Positions 44,243 through 53,536 of a stretch of 64,000 nt of DNA are shown piece after piece (the stretch's first letter is position 1; every line of letters starts with the position of its first letter). Location of the stretch: the NCBI GenBank assembly GCA_945906305.1, contig CAMDQT010000010.1:40829-104828 (forward strand), read 5' to 3'. The position numbers were made by a program, and so were the translations under genes. The notes under the pieces are model-generated. The model was not told the origin of the DNA, did not search any database, and saw nothing but the letters and a program-made list of their open reading frames with translations. The DNA comes from Ferrithrix thermotolerans DSM 19514. GTDB lineage: Bacteria; Actinomycetota; Acidimicrobiia; Acidimicrobiales; CAIXPF01.

Positions 44243-45736
44243 TCAGCGCCGCAGGAGCAGGGGCTCCCACAGTGCCAACTCGATGCCTTCGGGGTTGACC
44301 TCCGTAGGCGACGTGCCGCCGAATATTCGGGTGGTGCGCTGCTCGAGGTCGTAAGGAGCCCAGCCGGGGTCGCCATGGGTGGCGAAGGCCACCCATGCTG
44401 CGGCCATAGCCGCGGAGAGAGCCGTGACCTCATCGGGATGACGGTCGAAACCGCTGAACTGGGCCACGGTGTGATGGTCGAAGGTGCCAAAGACCAGCGG
44501 CACGTCGAGTACGTGGGCGGCACCGACGAGACCGTCGTAGAGCGGGCTACACCAATCGAGCCGGTAGGCGTGGGCTCCGGCCCGGCCGGCCTGCCAGCCT
44601 GCCAGCGCCATGGAGGCGGCCCGGAAGGTCCAGTCGGTGCCGATCGCCACGGCTACCGCCCGGTTGTCCACGGGCTCGCCCCGCCCAGCCCGGGCGGATC
44701 GGTACGTGGCCACCAAGGCCTCGGGGTCGTGGTGCCAGCGTGCGGCCAGGGCTAGCACGAAGGCGTCCTCAAGCGTGTCGAAGCGTTCTTCGCGGCCCCA
44801 AAAGAAGCCCATCTCGTGGCGGTTGGTGCCACAGAGCACCGCCACGGGAGGGCCCTGGCGGGCCAAGGTCGCGGCCGGATCGACCGGCACCCGGTCGCCG
44901 TCGGCCACCGGCCGGTAGAACACGCCGCCCGAACGGGGGGTGGCCTCGTCCTGTGCGGCGCGCAGCGCGGCGGTCGGAAGCTCGCGCAGCGTGGCGGCCG
45001 AGACACCGAGATGGCGCAGGACACGGCCTGCGGTGTCCTCCGCCTCGGCGATAGAGGACACGAGGTTGAACGAACCGGACTGCAACACCGCCCGTCGGTA
45101 GGGCGCTGACCCTGATGAGGGCCGGTGAGCGGCGAGATGCAGGGCGATCGATGCCGCTCCGGCGGACTCACCGAACAGGGTGACATTGTCTGGGTCGCCC
45201 CCGAATGCGCTGATCTCGCGCTGTACCCATGCCAACGCTGCCGATTGGTCCGCCAGGCCTTGGTTGCCGTCGGCGCCGAGTTCCCCGGCCCGCAACCAGC
45301 CGAAGATGCCGAGCCGGTAGTTGACGCTCACCACGACCACCCCAGCCGAGGCGAGACGAGCGCCGTCGTAGGCGGGCACCTGGGTCGATCCGGCGACGAA
45401 GGCACCGCCGTAGAACCACACCATCACCGGGAGTCGGGCCGCGGCGTCGCGGTCGGGGGTCCACACCGACAGATACAGGCAGTCCTCGCTCTGCTCGGGC
45501 GAGGACAGATCGGCCAGGAAGCGTCCCGGGGCCGGTGCGCCCTGGATCGGCGCCGGACCGTGGCGGTCGGCGGGTCGTACCCCCTCCCACGACTCGGGGG
45601 CACTCGGCGGGGCGAATCGCCGGGGCCCCAGCGGTGGGGCGGCGTAGGGGATGCCGAGGAAAGCCGTCACGTGGTGGGCGACGGCGCAGCCCCGCAACCT
45701 TCCGGTGGAGGTGGTGGCCAGCAAGGGTGCGGACAT
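44243..45736 (-). CDS. Type-B carboxylesterase
   Basis: 497 residues. AFLGIPYAAPPLGPRRFAPP near residue 24 is the usual start of the fold, EDCLYLSVWTPD near 84 is the carboxylesterase type-B signature, MVWFYGGAFVAGS near 106 is the oxyanion hole, and TLFGESAGAASIALHLA near 185 holds the nucleophile Ser (GESAG). The acid is likely Glu in CGTNRHEMGFFWG near 307 and the His lies near 410 in VFGTFDHHTVAQF. No signal peptide is visible. It hydrolyses carboxylic esters of unknown structure. The gene is divergent from the P450 gene at 45832, sharing a 95-bp promoter region. Confidence 0.92.
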   Translation of the reverse strand: MSAPLLATTSTGRLRGCAVAHHVTAFLGIPYAAPPLGPRRFAPPSAPESWEGVRPADRHGPAPIQGAPAPGRFLADLSSPEQSEDCLYLSVWTPDRDAAARLPVMVWFYGGAFVAGSTQVPAYDGARLASAGVVVVSVNYRLGIFGWLRAGELGADGNQGLADQSAALAWVQREISAFGGDPDNVTLFGESAGAASIALHLAAHRPSSGSAPYRRAVLQSGSFNLVSSIAEAEDTAGRVLRHLGVSAATLRELPTAALRAAQDEATPRSGGVFYRPVADGDRVPVDPAATLARQGPPVAVLCGTNRHEMGFFWGREERFDTLEDAFVLALAARWHHDPEALVATYRSARAGRGEPVDNRAVAVAIGTDWTFRAASMALAGWQAGRAGAHAYRLDWCSPLYDGLVGAAHVLDVPLVFGTFDHHTVAQFSGFDRHPDEVTALSAAMAAAWVAFATHGDPGWAPYDLEQRTTRIFGGTSPTEVNPEGIELALWEPLLLRR

Positions 45737-45831
45737 GATTGGACCTTACCGAACGGCGTCCCGACGGTGAGGGCCCGCTTCGGTCCAACGGCACTACGAT
45801 GGACTGCGCAACAGACACAGGGGGACAGCAA

Positions 45832-47136
45832 ATGAGCGCGACCGCCACCGCCAAGCTTGATGGCATCGACATTCATTCCGTCGATCGTTACTTGAGTGAG
45901 GGCTACCCCTGGCAAGCCTGGGACCGGTTGCGGCGCGAGGCGCCGGTGTACTGGTACGACCGGCCCGGCATCGAGCCGTTCTGGGCCATCACCCGCTATG
46001 CGGACGTGCGGGCGCTCGGCTCTGATTCCTCCCGCTTTATCAACGGTGGTCCGCGTCTACGCCTGGCCAGTGCCGAGCACGACAGCCGTTTGCACGGCGC
46101 GCGCCGCAAGCGGGCGGACCGCCATGGCTGGGACGGCGCCGAGGTCGATGACATGGTCTACCTCGATGCGCCGCGTCACACCGCGTTTCGCATGCTGGTG
46201 GCCCGCCAGTTCACACCCGCTCGCTGCCGACGAATGGGTGAGGAGCTGACCTTGCTCGCGCAGCGCTTCGTCGGGGAGTTCGAACGTGACCTCGCTGACG
46301 CCGGTTCCCAGGGCGTTGATCTGGTCGAGCACCTCGCCGTCAAGCTGCCGTTGGCCACGATCTGCTCGATGATGGGCGTGTCGGTGGATCGCTGGTCGGA
46401 CATCCACCGCTGGACCGATTCGATGTTCAACACCGACTCGGTGGCATGGGCGCAGCCCGGGGAATCGCGCCACGAGATGCGTATGCGCTTGCGCATCGAA
46501 TATTTCGACTTCCTCGAGAGCTTGATCGACGAGAAGCGAGTCGAGCCCGGTGACGACCTCTCCAGCCTGTTGGTGCACGCCAAAATTGACGGCCAGGCGC
46601 TCAGCCAGCAGCAGCTGCATGGCTACTTGACCCTTTTGATCTCTGCTGGCAATGAGACCACCCGCAACGCCACCACCCGTGGCATCTTGGCCCTGTTGGA
46701 GCACCCAGAGCAGGTTGCGCTCTTCGAGCAGGCCGACCAGCATCGGGTGGAGACCACCGTCGAGGAGGTCGTGCGCTGGACCTCACCGGTCATTCAGTTC
46801 GCCCGGACCGCCACGCAGGACGTGTCGTTGCACGGGGTCACCATCAAGGCGGGCGAGACGATTGGCATGTGGTACCCATCGGCGAACCGCGACGAGACGG
46901 CCTTCCCCGATCCCTACCGTTTCGACGTCACCCGCGAGCCCAACGACCACGTCGGCTTCGGTCACGGGCCTCATTTCTGTCTCGGTGCGAACTTGGCTCG
47001 TTGGGAGTTACGGGCGGTGTTTGCCGAGCTGGCCCGGACCAAGACGGTGTCCAAGCTGCAGACCGTTGGTGACCCCGAGTGGATGACCGACCTTCACGTC
47101 GGGGCCATCTCCCACCAGGCTGTCAGCCTTCGCTGA
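45832..47136 (+). CDS. Cytochrome P450
   Basis: 434 residues from ATG 45832, preceded by GGGGGA. Class-I bacterial P450 motifs: I-helix LLISAGNETTRNATTRG near 268 (AGNET), ExxR in TTVEEVVRWTSPVIQFAR near 308, MWYPSANRDETAFPDPYRFD near 345 and heme loop VGFGHGPHFCLGANLARWEL near 378 with the Cys ligand. It needs a ferredoxin and a reductase, and neither is in this window. The sequence resembles steroid/fatty-acid hydroxylating actinobacterial P450s (CYP124/125/142-like region), but family assignment needs alignment. It lies beside the carboxylesterase, divergently, which may share regulation. Confidence 0.94.
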   Translation: MSATATAKLDGIDIHSVDRYLSEGYPWQAWDRLRREAPVYWYDRPGIEPFWAITRYADVRALGSDSSRFINGGPRLRLASAEHDSRLHGARRKRADRHGWDGAEVDDMVYLDAPRHTAFRMLVARQFTPARCRRMGEELTLLAQRFVGEFERDLADAGSQGVDLVEHLAVKLPLATICSMMGVSVDRWSDIHRWTDSMFNTDSVAWAQPGESRHEMRMRLRIEYFDFLESLIDEKRVEPGDDLSSLLVHAKIDGQALSQQQLHGYLTLLISAGNETTRNATTRGILALLEHPEQVALFEQADQHRVETTVEEVVRWTSPVIQFARTATQDVSLHGVTIKAGETIGMWYPSANRDETAFPDPYRFDVTREPNDHVGFGHGPHFCLGANLARWELRAVFAELARTKTVSKLQTVGDPEWMTDLHVGAISHQAVSLR

Positions 47137-47579
47137 GCTTCGATGCGTTGAGGCCCGGGCGAGCGCGAGTCCACCGAGCACTGCGTAACCGCCGGGGGTG
47201 TCCATGCCCTCGGCCCCCAAAGGACCAGATGGCCGCCTGCCCATTGGGTCCGGACATGGCGCGCCGCGCTCGATGTCACTGTTGGCGTGGAGATAGGCCT
47301 AAAGTCACGGTTCCCTCTTCATCGAAGGGGGCTGGATCTTGGGGCGGACCGTTGACGTAGTGGGGTAACCCGCCGCATGAACAGCGGTCCGCTCCGGTTC
47401 CCTTGATGAATGTCCGGGTGGTTGAAGCGCCCGCTCATCGGCGGGGCCCACCCTTCGTGGTGGCTTGGGGGCAACACTGTGGGTGCCGTTCGCGCCGCTA
47501 CGATGACAGCCGTGGCCGTTAACGAGCACCGAATCGTCGTCGTCTTCGGGTCGGTACCCCGCGGGCAGACCCGGCGCCG
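47137..47579. other. Gene-free stretch with an imperfect inverted repeat
   Basis: 443 bp between the P450 and the TetR gene. It holds an 11-bp inverted repeat with one G-T pair, 47344-47354 against 47382-47392 (GCGGACCG core), about 200 bp past the P450 stop; it could form a hairpin around a 27-base loop. The TetR promoter must lie in the last 150 bp. On the minus strand a reading through 47244 looks mildly protein-like but matches nothing I know, so it is not called. Confidence 0.4.
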
Positions 47580-48230
47580 GTGAGCAAGTTGGGAAGCAAC
47601 GCCGTGCGCGCCTCGGGCGAAGATCGCACGCAGACCAAGGCGGAGTTGACCAGGGGGCGCATCCTCGAAGCTGCGGCCAAGGTGTTTCGGACCAGAGGCT
47701 TTGTTGGATCTCGTCTCACCGACATCGCCGCGGAGGCCGGACTTCAGGCTGGCAGCCTGTACTACCACTTCGCTTCTCGCGAGGCGCTGGTGGAAGCGGT
47801 GATGTGGGCCGGACAGTTGCGTACCGAAGCGCAGGTGCGCCGCTGTCTGGGCGCCCTCGGACCTGCGGCCACCCCGATGCAGCGCTTGCACACCGCGGTG
47901 GAAGCCCATCTGCTCGCGGTGTTGTCGAGTACCGATGCCAACTCGGCTTCGATCAAGATGATCGGGCAGGTACCGTCCGACATCCGGGAACGGTTGCTGG
48001 TCGGCCAGCGGGCCTATGGCGACCTCTGGCGTGGTCTACTGACCGACGCTCAAGATGCAGGCGACATCCGTGACGACGTGAACCTCTCTATCGTGCGTAT
48101 GGCCATCATCGGTGCACTCAACTGGTCGGTGGAGTGGTACCACGCCGACAAGGGCCACCCCGAGAAGATCGCGGCTGACATGGCGGCGGTCATGATCGAC
48201 GGCTTGCGCCCGCGCCGGCCGGCTTGCTGA
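47580..48230 (+). CDS. TetR-family regulator
   Basis: 216 residues from GTG 47580. The helix-turn-helix is ELTRGRILEAAAKVFRTRG, then GSRLTDIAAEAGLQAGSLYYHFASREALVEAVM near residues 25-75. The C-terminal ligand-binding helical domain (TetR_C) has VRRCLGALGPAATPMQRLHT and SIVRMAIIGALNWSVEWYHAD near 180, as in KstR2- and FadR-type regulators of lipid catabolism. Its target is unknown; the amidohydrolase gene 67 bp downstream is the nearest candidate. A 16-bp palindrome (GATCGCG, two bases, CGCGATC) at 48229-48244 overlaps its stop and could be an operator or a small terminator before that gene. Confidence 0.9.
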   Translation: MSKLGSNAVRASGEDRTQTKAELTRGRILEAAAKVFRTRGFVGSRLTDIAAEAGLQAGSLYYHFASREALVEAVMWAGQLRTEAQVRRCLGALGPAATPMQRLHTAVEAHLLAVLSSTDANSASIKMIGQVPSDIRERLLVGQRAYGDLWRGLLTDAQDAGDIRDDVNLSIVRMAIIGALNWSVEWYHADKGHPEKIAADMAAVMIDGLRPRRPAC

Positions 48231-48297
48231 TCGCGCCCGCGATCGGTGTCGTCGCGTTCTGCGGCAGCGTTGCAATGGTGTTCGCTAGCGTGAGGCC

Positions 48298-49428
48298 ATG
48301 ACTGCAACCAACGCTGCGAGTGACGCCGGGGTCGAGGTGTGGGACTCCGATGCCCACATATGTGAGCCGCTGAAGGTATGGCAGGAGTACGCCGACCCGG
48401 CCTTTCGCGACCTCGTTCTGCAGGTCCACGTGCACGCCGATGGGCACGAGACGTTGTTCTGCGGTGGGGTCGATTCAGGGATCAACGTCGCCCCCGCCTG
48501 TATCCCAGGGGCCTATGGCAGGCCGGAGACGAAGTGGCAGGAGATCCTGCCGGGCAGTCATGACCCTCACGAGCGGCTCAAGGTCATGAACGCCGAAGGG
48601 CTCGACCGTGCCGTGCTTTTCCCCTCGCTGTGGCTGCTCTCCGGTGATGTGTCCGATTGCGGCGCGGCCGCCGCGAGCGCTCGGGCGTACAACCGGTGGA
48701 TGGCTGATTTTGTGTCCGTGGATCCCGCTCGACTGTTTGGCATCGGGGTGTGTCCGTTGCAGGATGTCGATGCGGCGGTGGCAGAGATCGAGGCGATGGC
48801 CGAGGGGGGTCTTAAAGGCATGACCTTCCGGCCCGAGCGCTACAACGGGCTCGAGTTGTACTCCAAGGAGATGGACCGGGTCTGGTCTGCGGCGGAGCAC
48901 GCCAATCTGTCGGTGGGGATTCACGGCAGTTTCGGATCCAAGATGCCCAGCTTCGCCCGCACCCGCTACAGCAACCAGTTCTACGTCCACATGGTGTGCC
49001 ATCCGTTCGAGCAGATGGCCTCCGTGATGGAGGTCATCGCCTCTGGGGTGTTGGATAAGCATCCGCGGTTACGGGTCGGCTTCTTTGAATCGGGTCTGGG
49101 CTGGTTGCCGTACTGGCTGGATCGCCTTGACGACCATAAGCATTCGATGGGCCACCTGGTGCCCTCGCTCAAGCGCGACCCCAGCGAGATCTGGTCCGAG
49201 CAGTGTTTCGTGACGATGGAGGCCGGCGAAGGGGAGGCCTTGGGTCAACTCGTCGACATCGGCCTTGGCCACACCGTGGTGTGGGGCTCGGACTACCCGC
49301 ACTATGACTGCACCTATCCCGGAGCGATGGTGGAGTTGGAGCAGACCTTCGCCACCCTCGATCGACCGGGATTGCGGACCGCCGTGTTGCAGGACAATGC
49401 CCGACGCTGGATGGATACCGGGAGCTGA
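48298..49428 (+). CDS. Metal-dependent amidohydrolase (ACMSD/LigW-like)
   Basis: 376 residues. VEVWDSDAHICEPLKVWQE near residue 12 gives the DxH ligands, SVGIHGSFGSKMPSF near 208 holds another His, and VVWGSDYPHYDCTYPGAMVE near 330 the Asp-containing terminal strand. MTFRPERYNGLELYSKEMDR near 175 and VGFFESGLGWLPYWLDRLDD near 260 are family segments. It belongs to the amidohydrolase_2 group of decarboxylases and hydrolases, like the enzyme at 16574, but is only distantly similar to it. It lies 67 bp after the TetR gene on the same strand, likely its target. Substrate unknown. Confidence 0.88.
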   Translation: MTATNAASDAGVEVWDSDAHICEPLKVWQEYADPAFRDLVLQVHVHADGHETLFCGGVDSGINVAPACIPGAYGRPETKWQEILPGSHDPHERLKVMNAEGLDRAVLFPSLWLLSGDVSDCGAAAASARAYNRWMADFVSVDPARLFGIGVCPLQDVDAAVAEIEAMAEGGLKGMTFRPERYNGLELYSKEMDRVWSAAEHANLSVGIHGSFGSKMPSFARTRYSNQFYVHMVCHPFEQMASVMEVIASGVLDKHPRLRVGFFESGLGWLPYWLDRLDDHKHSMGHLVPSLKRDPSEIWSEQCFVTMEAGEGEALGQLVDIGLGHTVVWGSDYPHYDCTYPGAMVELEQTFATLDRPGLRTAVLQDNARRWMDTGS

Positions 49429-49584
49429 CCTGCGAGTGGCGTCGCGTTGTCGGGGTCGACCGCAGCCGCAGTCCTCCGTGTCAGACGGTGAAGCTGGTGT
49501 GACGCGGTAGAATGACGTGACCGGGTGGGCAGGAGCCGATCCGGCCTTGTCGCCTGCTCGGCGGCCCTGCAAAGCGAAGGACCC

Positions 49585-49866
49585 ATGGCTGCACCGAGGC
49601 GTACCCGGGCGAAGGCGAAGGCGATTGATCCGGCGGTGTTGGCCAGTCGCACCCCCAGCCAGGTCCTAGCGGACGAGATTGTGGCCGCCTATGGCGACCT
49701 TGCCCCATCGGTGAATCGCATCATGAACACCGAAGGTCTTGAGGAAGATGGGCGGATGCATGCCATCTCCCGATTTCGCGACTCGCTGCAGACCCCGGGC
49801 GACCCGATGCGTCACCCGGTGAAGGCCGCGGAAGCTGGCCTGGCCTTCCAGGCCGGCCAGGCCTGA
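49585..49866 (+). CDS. Small hypothetical protein
   Basis: 93 residues from ATG 49585, with GAAGGA at proper spacing. The N-terminal 20 residues are basic (APRRTRAKAKA); the rest is helical and mixed-charge (TPSQVLADEIVAAYGDLAPS, GRMHAISRFRDSLQTPGDP). There is no signal peptide or membrane helix and I recognise no family. Its end coincides with a 9-bp hairpin, and a second hairpin follows, so it is transcribed as a discrete unit. A role in nucleic-acid binding is conceivable from the basic N-terminus but is unsupported. Confidence 0.6.
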   Translation: MAAPRRTRAKAKAIDPAVLASRTPSQVLADEIVAAYGDLAPSVNRIMNTEGLEEDGRMHAISRFRDSLQTPGDPMRHPVKAAEAGLAFQAGQA

Positions 49867-49923
49867 CCCTCAGCGGAGTACCTGGCCAGGCGTAAGGCTT
49901 GGCACCCCACCCGCCTGGTCAGG
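49837..49923. terminator. Tandem hairpins between convergent small genes
   Basis: Hairpin one: GGCCTGGCC (49837-49845) with GGCCAGGCC (49855-49863), directly before the TGA of the plus-strand gene. Hairpin two: 49881-49892 with 49912-49923, 11 of 12 pairs, followed on the plus strand by GCGTTTTC. The second has a short T-run and fits a terminator for the plus gene, overlapping the last codon of the minus gene. Confidence 0.5.
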
Positions 49924-50176
49924 CGTTTTCTTCCTCCTCGAGGCCTAGTGCCACAAATATTTCCTTCCGGGCATTTTCGTACTGGTCCTCGGTGAGCGCA
50001 CCGGCCGAACGCTGCTCGCTGATGAGCCGGAAGCGTTCCATCAAGGCTTCCTGGTCAGGAGCATCCGACGACTCGTCGTCTTTGCGCTGCTCGCGCTTGT
50101 CTCGTTTGTCCGCCTTGCGCTCCTGGCGAACCTTTTGCAGACGTCGCTTCTCAAAGCTCTCTCGTCCTTTGGCCAT
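49919..50176 (-). CDS. SHOCT-like small protein
   Basis: 85 residues from ATG 50176 (MAKGRESFEKRRLQKVRQER), chosen because GGGAGAG stands seven bases upstream; ATGs at 50197 and 50215 would add 7 or 13 residues. A very basic coiled-coil-like N-terminal half (RKADKRDKREQRKDD) leads to a C-terminal short oligomerisation domain: LMERFRLISEQRSAGALTED, then QYENARKEIFVALGL, the SHOCT pattern. SHOCT domains form the ends of many bacterial membrane and phage-like proteins and promote self-association. The partner is unknown; no membrane segment is present here. Confidence 0.7.
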   Translation of the reverse strand: MAKGRESFEKRRLQKVRQERKADKRDKREQRKDDESSDAPDQEALMERFRLISEQRSAGALTEDQYENARKEIFVALGLEEEENA

Positions 50177-50359
50177 CAGTTGCTCTCCCTGTGACATGGG
50201 CGTCGGCCCGGCCACCGGGGGTGGATGGCCAAGGCGCGCCGTATCGGTCTGTGGCAGTGCGATCCCGTGCAGCGATCGCCAATCTCGCCGTTGATGACAT
50301 TGCCCTGCCTACAGGAGCTTGGGTGCTCCGCGGGTCGGGCGCAGTGAAGGGTGTCCACT

Positions 50360-51805
50360 TTAGCGGTGGCGGCGGCGGGGACCGGATCGTCCCGGCCCTC
50401 GTCGGTCGGATGGGGCAGGGGGCGAGGCGCTAGCGGCGTGTCCGGAGGGACGCAGCGCAGCAGGCTCGAACGGCTGGTCCAGGACCGGTGCTTTCGGGCC
50501 TCGGAGTTCGGCCAGCAGGGGATGGGTGGCGCTTACCACCGTGACGGTCGGGCGTATCCCGGCCAGTCGGACCAGTTTGTCGATGTCGGAGCGCTGGTCG
50601 GCAGTGGCAATGGTCACCACGGTGCCATCGCTGCCGGCCCGTGCCGTGCGACCCGAGCGGTGGGCGAAGGCCTTGTGCTCGGCGGGGGGGTCCACGTGCA
50701 CGACGAGGGCGATCCCGTCGACGTGAATGCCACGGGCGGCGATATCGGTGGCGACGAGCACCGTCGCCTGACCGTCGCGAAACGCCGCCATGTTGCGGTC
50801 CCTGGCGTTTTGGGCCAAGTCGCCGTGTAACTCGACCGCGGCAATGCCGTCTTTGGCCAGCTTGCGGGCCAGTTTGCGGGCCGCGTACTTGGTGCGGGTG
50901 AACAGCAAAGTGGGGCCTTCGCCGCTGGCCAGTTCGGCGACGATGGCGGCTTTGTCGGTGACACCAACGGTCAGCACGTGATGATCGATGCGGGCCGGCA
51001 ACGCCGTGGCGGGGTCGACGCTGCAGCGAACGGGATCATGCAGATATCGCTGCACGATCGCATCGACGGCATTGTCCAGCGTTGCGGAGAACAACATGCG
51101 CTGGCCACCGGCTGGGGTGCGGTCCAGCAGTCGTCGTACGGCGGGAAGGAAGCCCAGGTCAGAGAGATGGTCGGCCTCGTCGAGCACGGTTATCTCGACG
51201 TCATCGAGGGAGCAGAGTCGTTGACCGAGGAGGTCCTCGAGGCGGCCGGGACAGGCGATGACGATGTCCACGCCATTGGCCAGGACACGTTCCTGACGAA
51301 CCTGAGACACCCCACCGAAGATCGTGGTGACCCGCAACCCAACCGTGGCCGCGAGCGGCTCGAAGGTAGCGGCCACCTGGGTGGCGAGTTCCCGGGTGGG
51401 GACCAGTACCAGGGCCCGGGGTCGCCGCCGAGCCGGGGTCGGGTTAGCGGCGAGGCGCGTCACGATGGGCAGCGCGAACGCCACCGTCTTGCCCGACCCG
51501 GTGCGCCCACGGGCGAGTACGTCCCGTCCGCTCAAAGAATGCGGCAGTGAGGCGGCCTGTACAGCGAAGGGCCGCACGATGCCCATCGCCTCGAGGGCGC
51601 GGACCAGATCGGGAGCGATGCCGAGTTGGCTGAAGTCCGCGGCGGGTTCAGTGTCCGCGGCGGACGTCTCTGCGGTGCTGGCCGCAGGGTTGGGGATGGG
51701 GGCAAGGTTCGCGGCCGCGGTGGGGGCAATGTCGCGGTGGGGTTCGGCGCGCCGGGAGCGGCTTCGGCGCGGTGGGCGCGCCGAATGCGGGGCGGTCGGG
51801 GGCAT
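50360..51805 (-). CDS. DEAD-box ATP-dependent RNA helicase
   Basis: 481 residues from ATG 51805, with GAGAGGAATTT just before it. Residues 1-55 are a disordered Ala/Pro/Arg tail. Core motifs: Q-motif FSQLGIAPDLVRALEAMGIV near 60, I ARGRTGSGKTVAFALP near 98, Ia PTRELATQV, II ITVLDEADHLSDLGF near 208, III MLFSATLDN, V VLVATDIAARGIHVDG near 355 and VI FAHRSGRTARAGSDG near 385. The C-terminal 60 residues are Pro/Arg-rich and could bind RNA. It resembles RhlE/CsdA-type helicases for ribosome assembly or mRNA decay. An upstream hairpin lies in its probable leader. Confidence 0.93.
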   Translation of the reverse strand: MPPTAPHSARPPRRSRSRRAEPHRDIAPTAAANLAPIPNPAASTAETSAADTEPAADFSQLGIAPDLVRALEAMGIVRPFAVQAASLPHSLSGRDVLARGRTGSGKTVAFALPIVTRLAANPTPARRRPRALVLVPTRELATQVAATFEPLAATVGLRVTTIFGGVSQVRQERVLANGVDIVIACPGRLEDLLGQRLCSLDDVEITVLDEADHLSDLGFLPAVRRLLDRTPAGGQRMLFSATLDNAVDAIVQRYLHDPVRCSVDPATALPARIDHHVLTVGVTDKAAIVAELASGEGPTLLFTRTKYAARKLARKLAKDGIAAVELHGDLAQNARDRNMAAFRDGQATVLVATDIAARGIHVDGIALVVHVDPPAEHKAFAHRSGRTARAGSDGTVVTIATADQRSDIDKLVRLAGIRPTVTVVSATHPLLAELRGPKAPVLDQPFEPAALRPSGHAASASPPAPSDRRGPGRSGPRRRHR

Positions 51806-51870
51806 AAATTCCTCTCGAAGGGTGGGGGCCGTTGACGGCGAACGGCTGCCCGTCACACTGGAAGGAAACC

Positions 51871-51889
51871 GTGCGCAGAGGTTGCGCAC
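51871..51889 (-). promoter_or_regulatory. Leader hairpin of the DEAD-box helicase gene
   Basis: GTGCGCA (51871-51877) and TGCGCAC (51883-51889) form a perfect 7-bp stem with a 5-base loop, 66-84 bases upstream of the helicase start. It may lie in the 5' leader and affect expression. No known riboswitch is recognised. Confidence 0.3.
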
Positions 51890-51993
51890 TCGCAAACGAC
51901 CGCGAGGGAACCCGAAGGTACGCTCACTCGAACCAGGCTAGTCCCTGCCCAGTCGTTATCGGCGGCACCTCGCCTCGCCGGGCCTGTGACTGC

Positions 51994-52965
51994 TCAACGT
52001 CGCTCCTCGTTGCGGTCGTTGGCGGGTGGCGGTTGGGGGGTGAGGGCGCTGACCGCGGCGAGGAGGTCGTCGCTGAAGTCGGTTTGGCCTGCTGCGAGGC
52101 TCGGCGCAAGTTGCTCCAGGCTGCGCCCGCCCACCAACACCGAAGTAACTCCGGGTTGTGCGGCCGCCCACGCCACCGCCAGGGTGGCAGGGTGAGCTCC
52201 GGCCTGGCGGGCGAGATCGACGAGGCCCGCGGCGACGCGGTTGGCATCGATACCGCGATAACGGGCCAGGTACATCGGGTCCTCGACGAAGCGGCCCGAT
52301 GCCTCGGCCCCCACGTACTTACCCGAGAGCACCCCACCGGCGAGCGGCCCGTAACAGATGACCCCGAGCCGTTCGCTCTGGGCCATCGGCAGCAGTTCGA
52401 CCTCGGCCTGGCGTTTGATCAGGTTGTACATCGGCTGGATGGCGGCGAAGCGGGCCCAGCCGCGTTGCTCGCAGCGACCGAGGGCCTTGGCCACCTGCCA
52501 CGCGGCAAAGTTCGAAGCGGCCGGATAGACGATCTTGCCCGCTTGGACTAGGTCATCGAGGGCCCGAAGCTGGTCGTCGAGGGCGGCCCGGGTGTCGAAT
52601 CGATGCAGGTACAGCAGGTCGATACGGTCGGTCTGGAGTCGGCGCAGGCTGGCATCGACCGCGCGGGTGAGGTGCAGGCGCGAGGACCCGCCCTCATTCG
52701 CGCCCCGCCCGGTGGGGAAACTCACCTTGGTTGACACCACCAGGCGGTCACGCCGGGCCGAGCTGTGTAGCAACTGGCCCAGGACGCTCTCCGCCCGTCC
52801 GCCGCCATAAATGTCGGCGCAGTCCACGTGGTTGACACCAGCGTCGAGGCAATGGTCGATCACGAGCGCAGCATCAGCCTCGTTGATGTCGGTCCCGAAA
52901 GAAAGTGCCCCCAGACCCAATGCAGATAGGCGTACCCCGGTATCGCCGAGTGGCCGCAGTTTCAT
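51994..52965 (-). CDS. Aldo/keto reductase
   Basis: 323 residues from ATG 52965; a longer in-frame reading overlaps the Rieske beta gene as Cys/Trp-rich noise. The TIM barrel starts MKLRPLGDTGVRLSALGLG. The catalytic tetrad is Asp and Tyr in NHVDCADIYGGGRAES near 45, Lys in LVVSTKVSFPTG near 76 and His in LLYLHRFDTRAAL near 120. VICYGPLAGGVLSGKYVG near 203 and VLVGGRSLEQL near 285 form the NADPH site, as in AKR families 11-13. It reduces an aldehyde or ketone. It follows the Rieske beta gene after 34 bp and may process its products. Confidence 0.92.
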   Translation of the reverse strand: MKLRPLGDTGVRLSALGLGALSFGTDINEADAALVIDHCLDAGVNHVDCADIYGGGRAESVLGQLLHSSARRDRLVVSTKVSFPTGRGANEGGSSRLHLTRAVDASLRRLQTDRIDLLYLHRFDTRAALDDQLRALDDLVQAGKIVYPAASNFAAWQVAKALGRCEQRGWARFAAIQPMYNLIKRQAEVELLPMAQSERLGVICYGPLAGGVLSGKYVGAEASGRFVEDPMYLARYRGIDANRVAAGLVDLARQAGAHPATLAVAWAAAQPGVTSVLVGGRSLEQLAPSLAAGQTDFSDDLLAAVSALTPQPPPANDRNEERR

Positions 52966-52999
52966 CGGGGAATCCTTTGGTGGGGGTGCAGTGGGGTGC

Positions 53000-53536
53000 T
53001 CATAACAGGAAGGCCATGTTGGGCAACGGCTGGGAGGCATTGACCAGCTCCACGACCTTGCGGGACATCGCCAGCTCGCTGTCACGGCGGTGCAGCACGT
53101 GGGTGCTGCGGCCAGCCCAGATGCGAAGTTCGTTGCTTGCCTGCAAGGACAGTTCGTACAGCACGAAGTTGGAGCCGACCTCCAACTCATCGGCTCCCAC
53201 CGACAACAGCTCGATATTCGACACCACCCGCCGCATCGGTGATACCGGTGTTTGGGCATAGCGAAGCCCGGTCTGGAGCTGACGGATGCGGGTGGTCAAG
53301 CGATTGCGGTTGTCGTTGATGAATGAGATCCGGCGGTCCCGGTCATAGTTGCCGGCACCGGACGGGACCCAATAGTGGATGTCATCGGTCCACAGCGCCA
53401 ACCACTCCTCGTAGCGGGACTCGTCGGCGAGGCGGGACTCCCGGTTGAGAAAGGCGGCGACCGCGGCGTCGAGCAGGAGCGGGTCGAGTTGGTGCAGCGC
53501 GCCGTCGGGCAGCGCGGACCGCGCCGGGCTGCTCAC
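53000..53536 (-). CDS. Aromatic-ring-hydroxylating dioxygenase, beta subunit
   Basis: 178 residues with the NTF2-like fold of ring-hydroxylating dioxygenase small subunits. AAVAAFLNRESRLADESRYE followed by EWLALWTDDIHYWVPSG near 43 is the family signature. IRQLQTGLRYAQTPVSPMRR near 85 and LEVGSNFVLYELSLQASNEL near 118 fit the rest. It has a structural role in an alpha3beta3 hexamer with the alpha subunit encoded immediately upstream; the genes overlap by four bases. The 4-base overlap fixes the start at 53536. Confidence 0.92.
   Translation of the reverse strand: MSSPARSALPDGALHQLDPLLLDAAVAAFLNRESRLADESRYEEWLALWTDDIHYWVPSGAGNYDRDRRISFINDNRNRLTTRIRQLQTGLRYAQTPVSPMRRVVSNIELLSVGADELEVGSNFVLYELSLQASNELRIWAGRSTHVLHRRDSELAMSRKVVELVNASQPLPNMAFLL

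Noticed and set aside
47008..47244. Possible gene remnant on the minus strand (SGPLGAEGMDTPGGYAVLGG)
   Set aside because: No recognised family, and much of it lies antisense to the P450 3' end.
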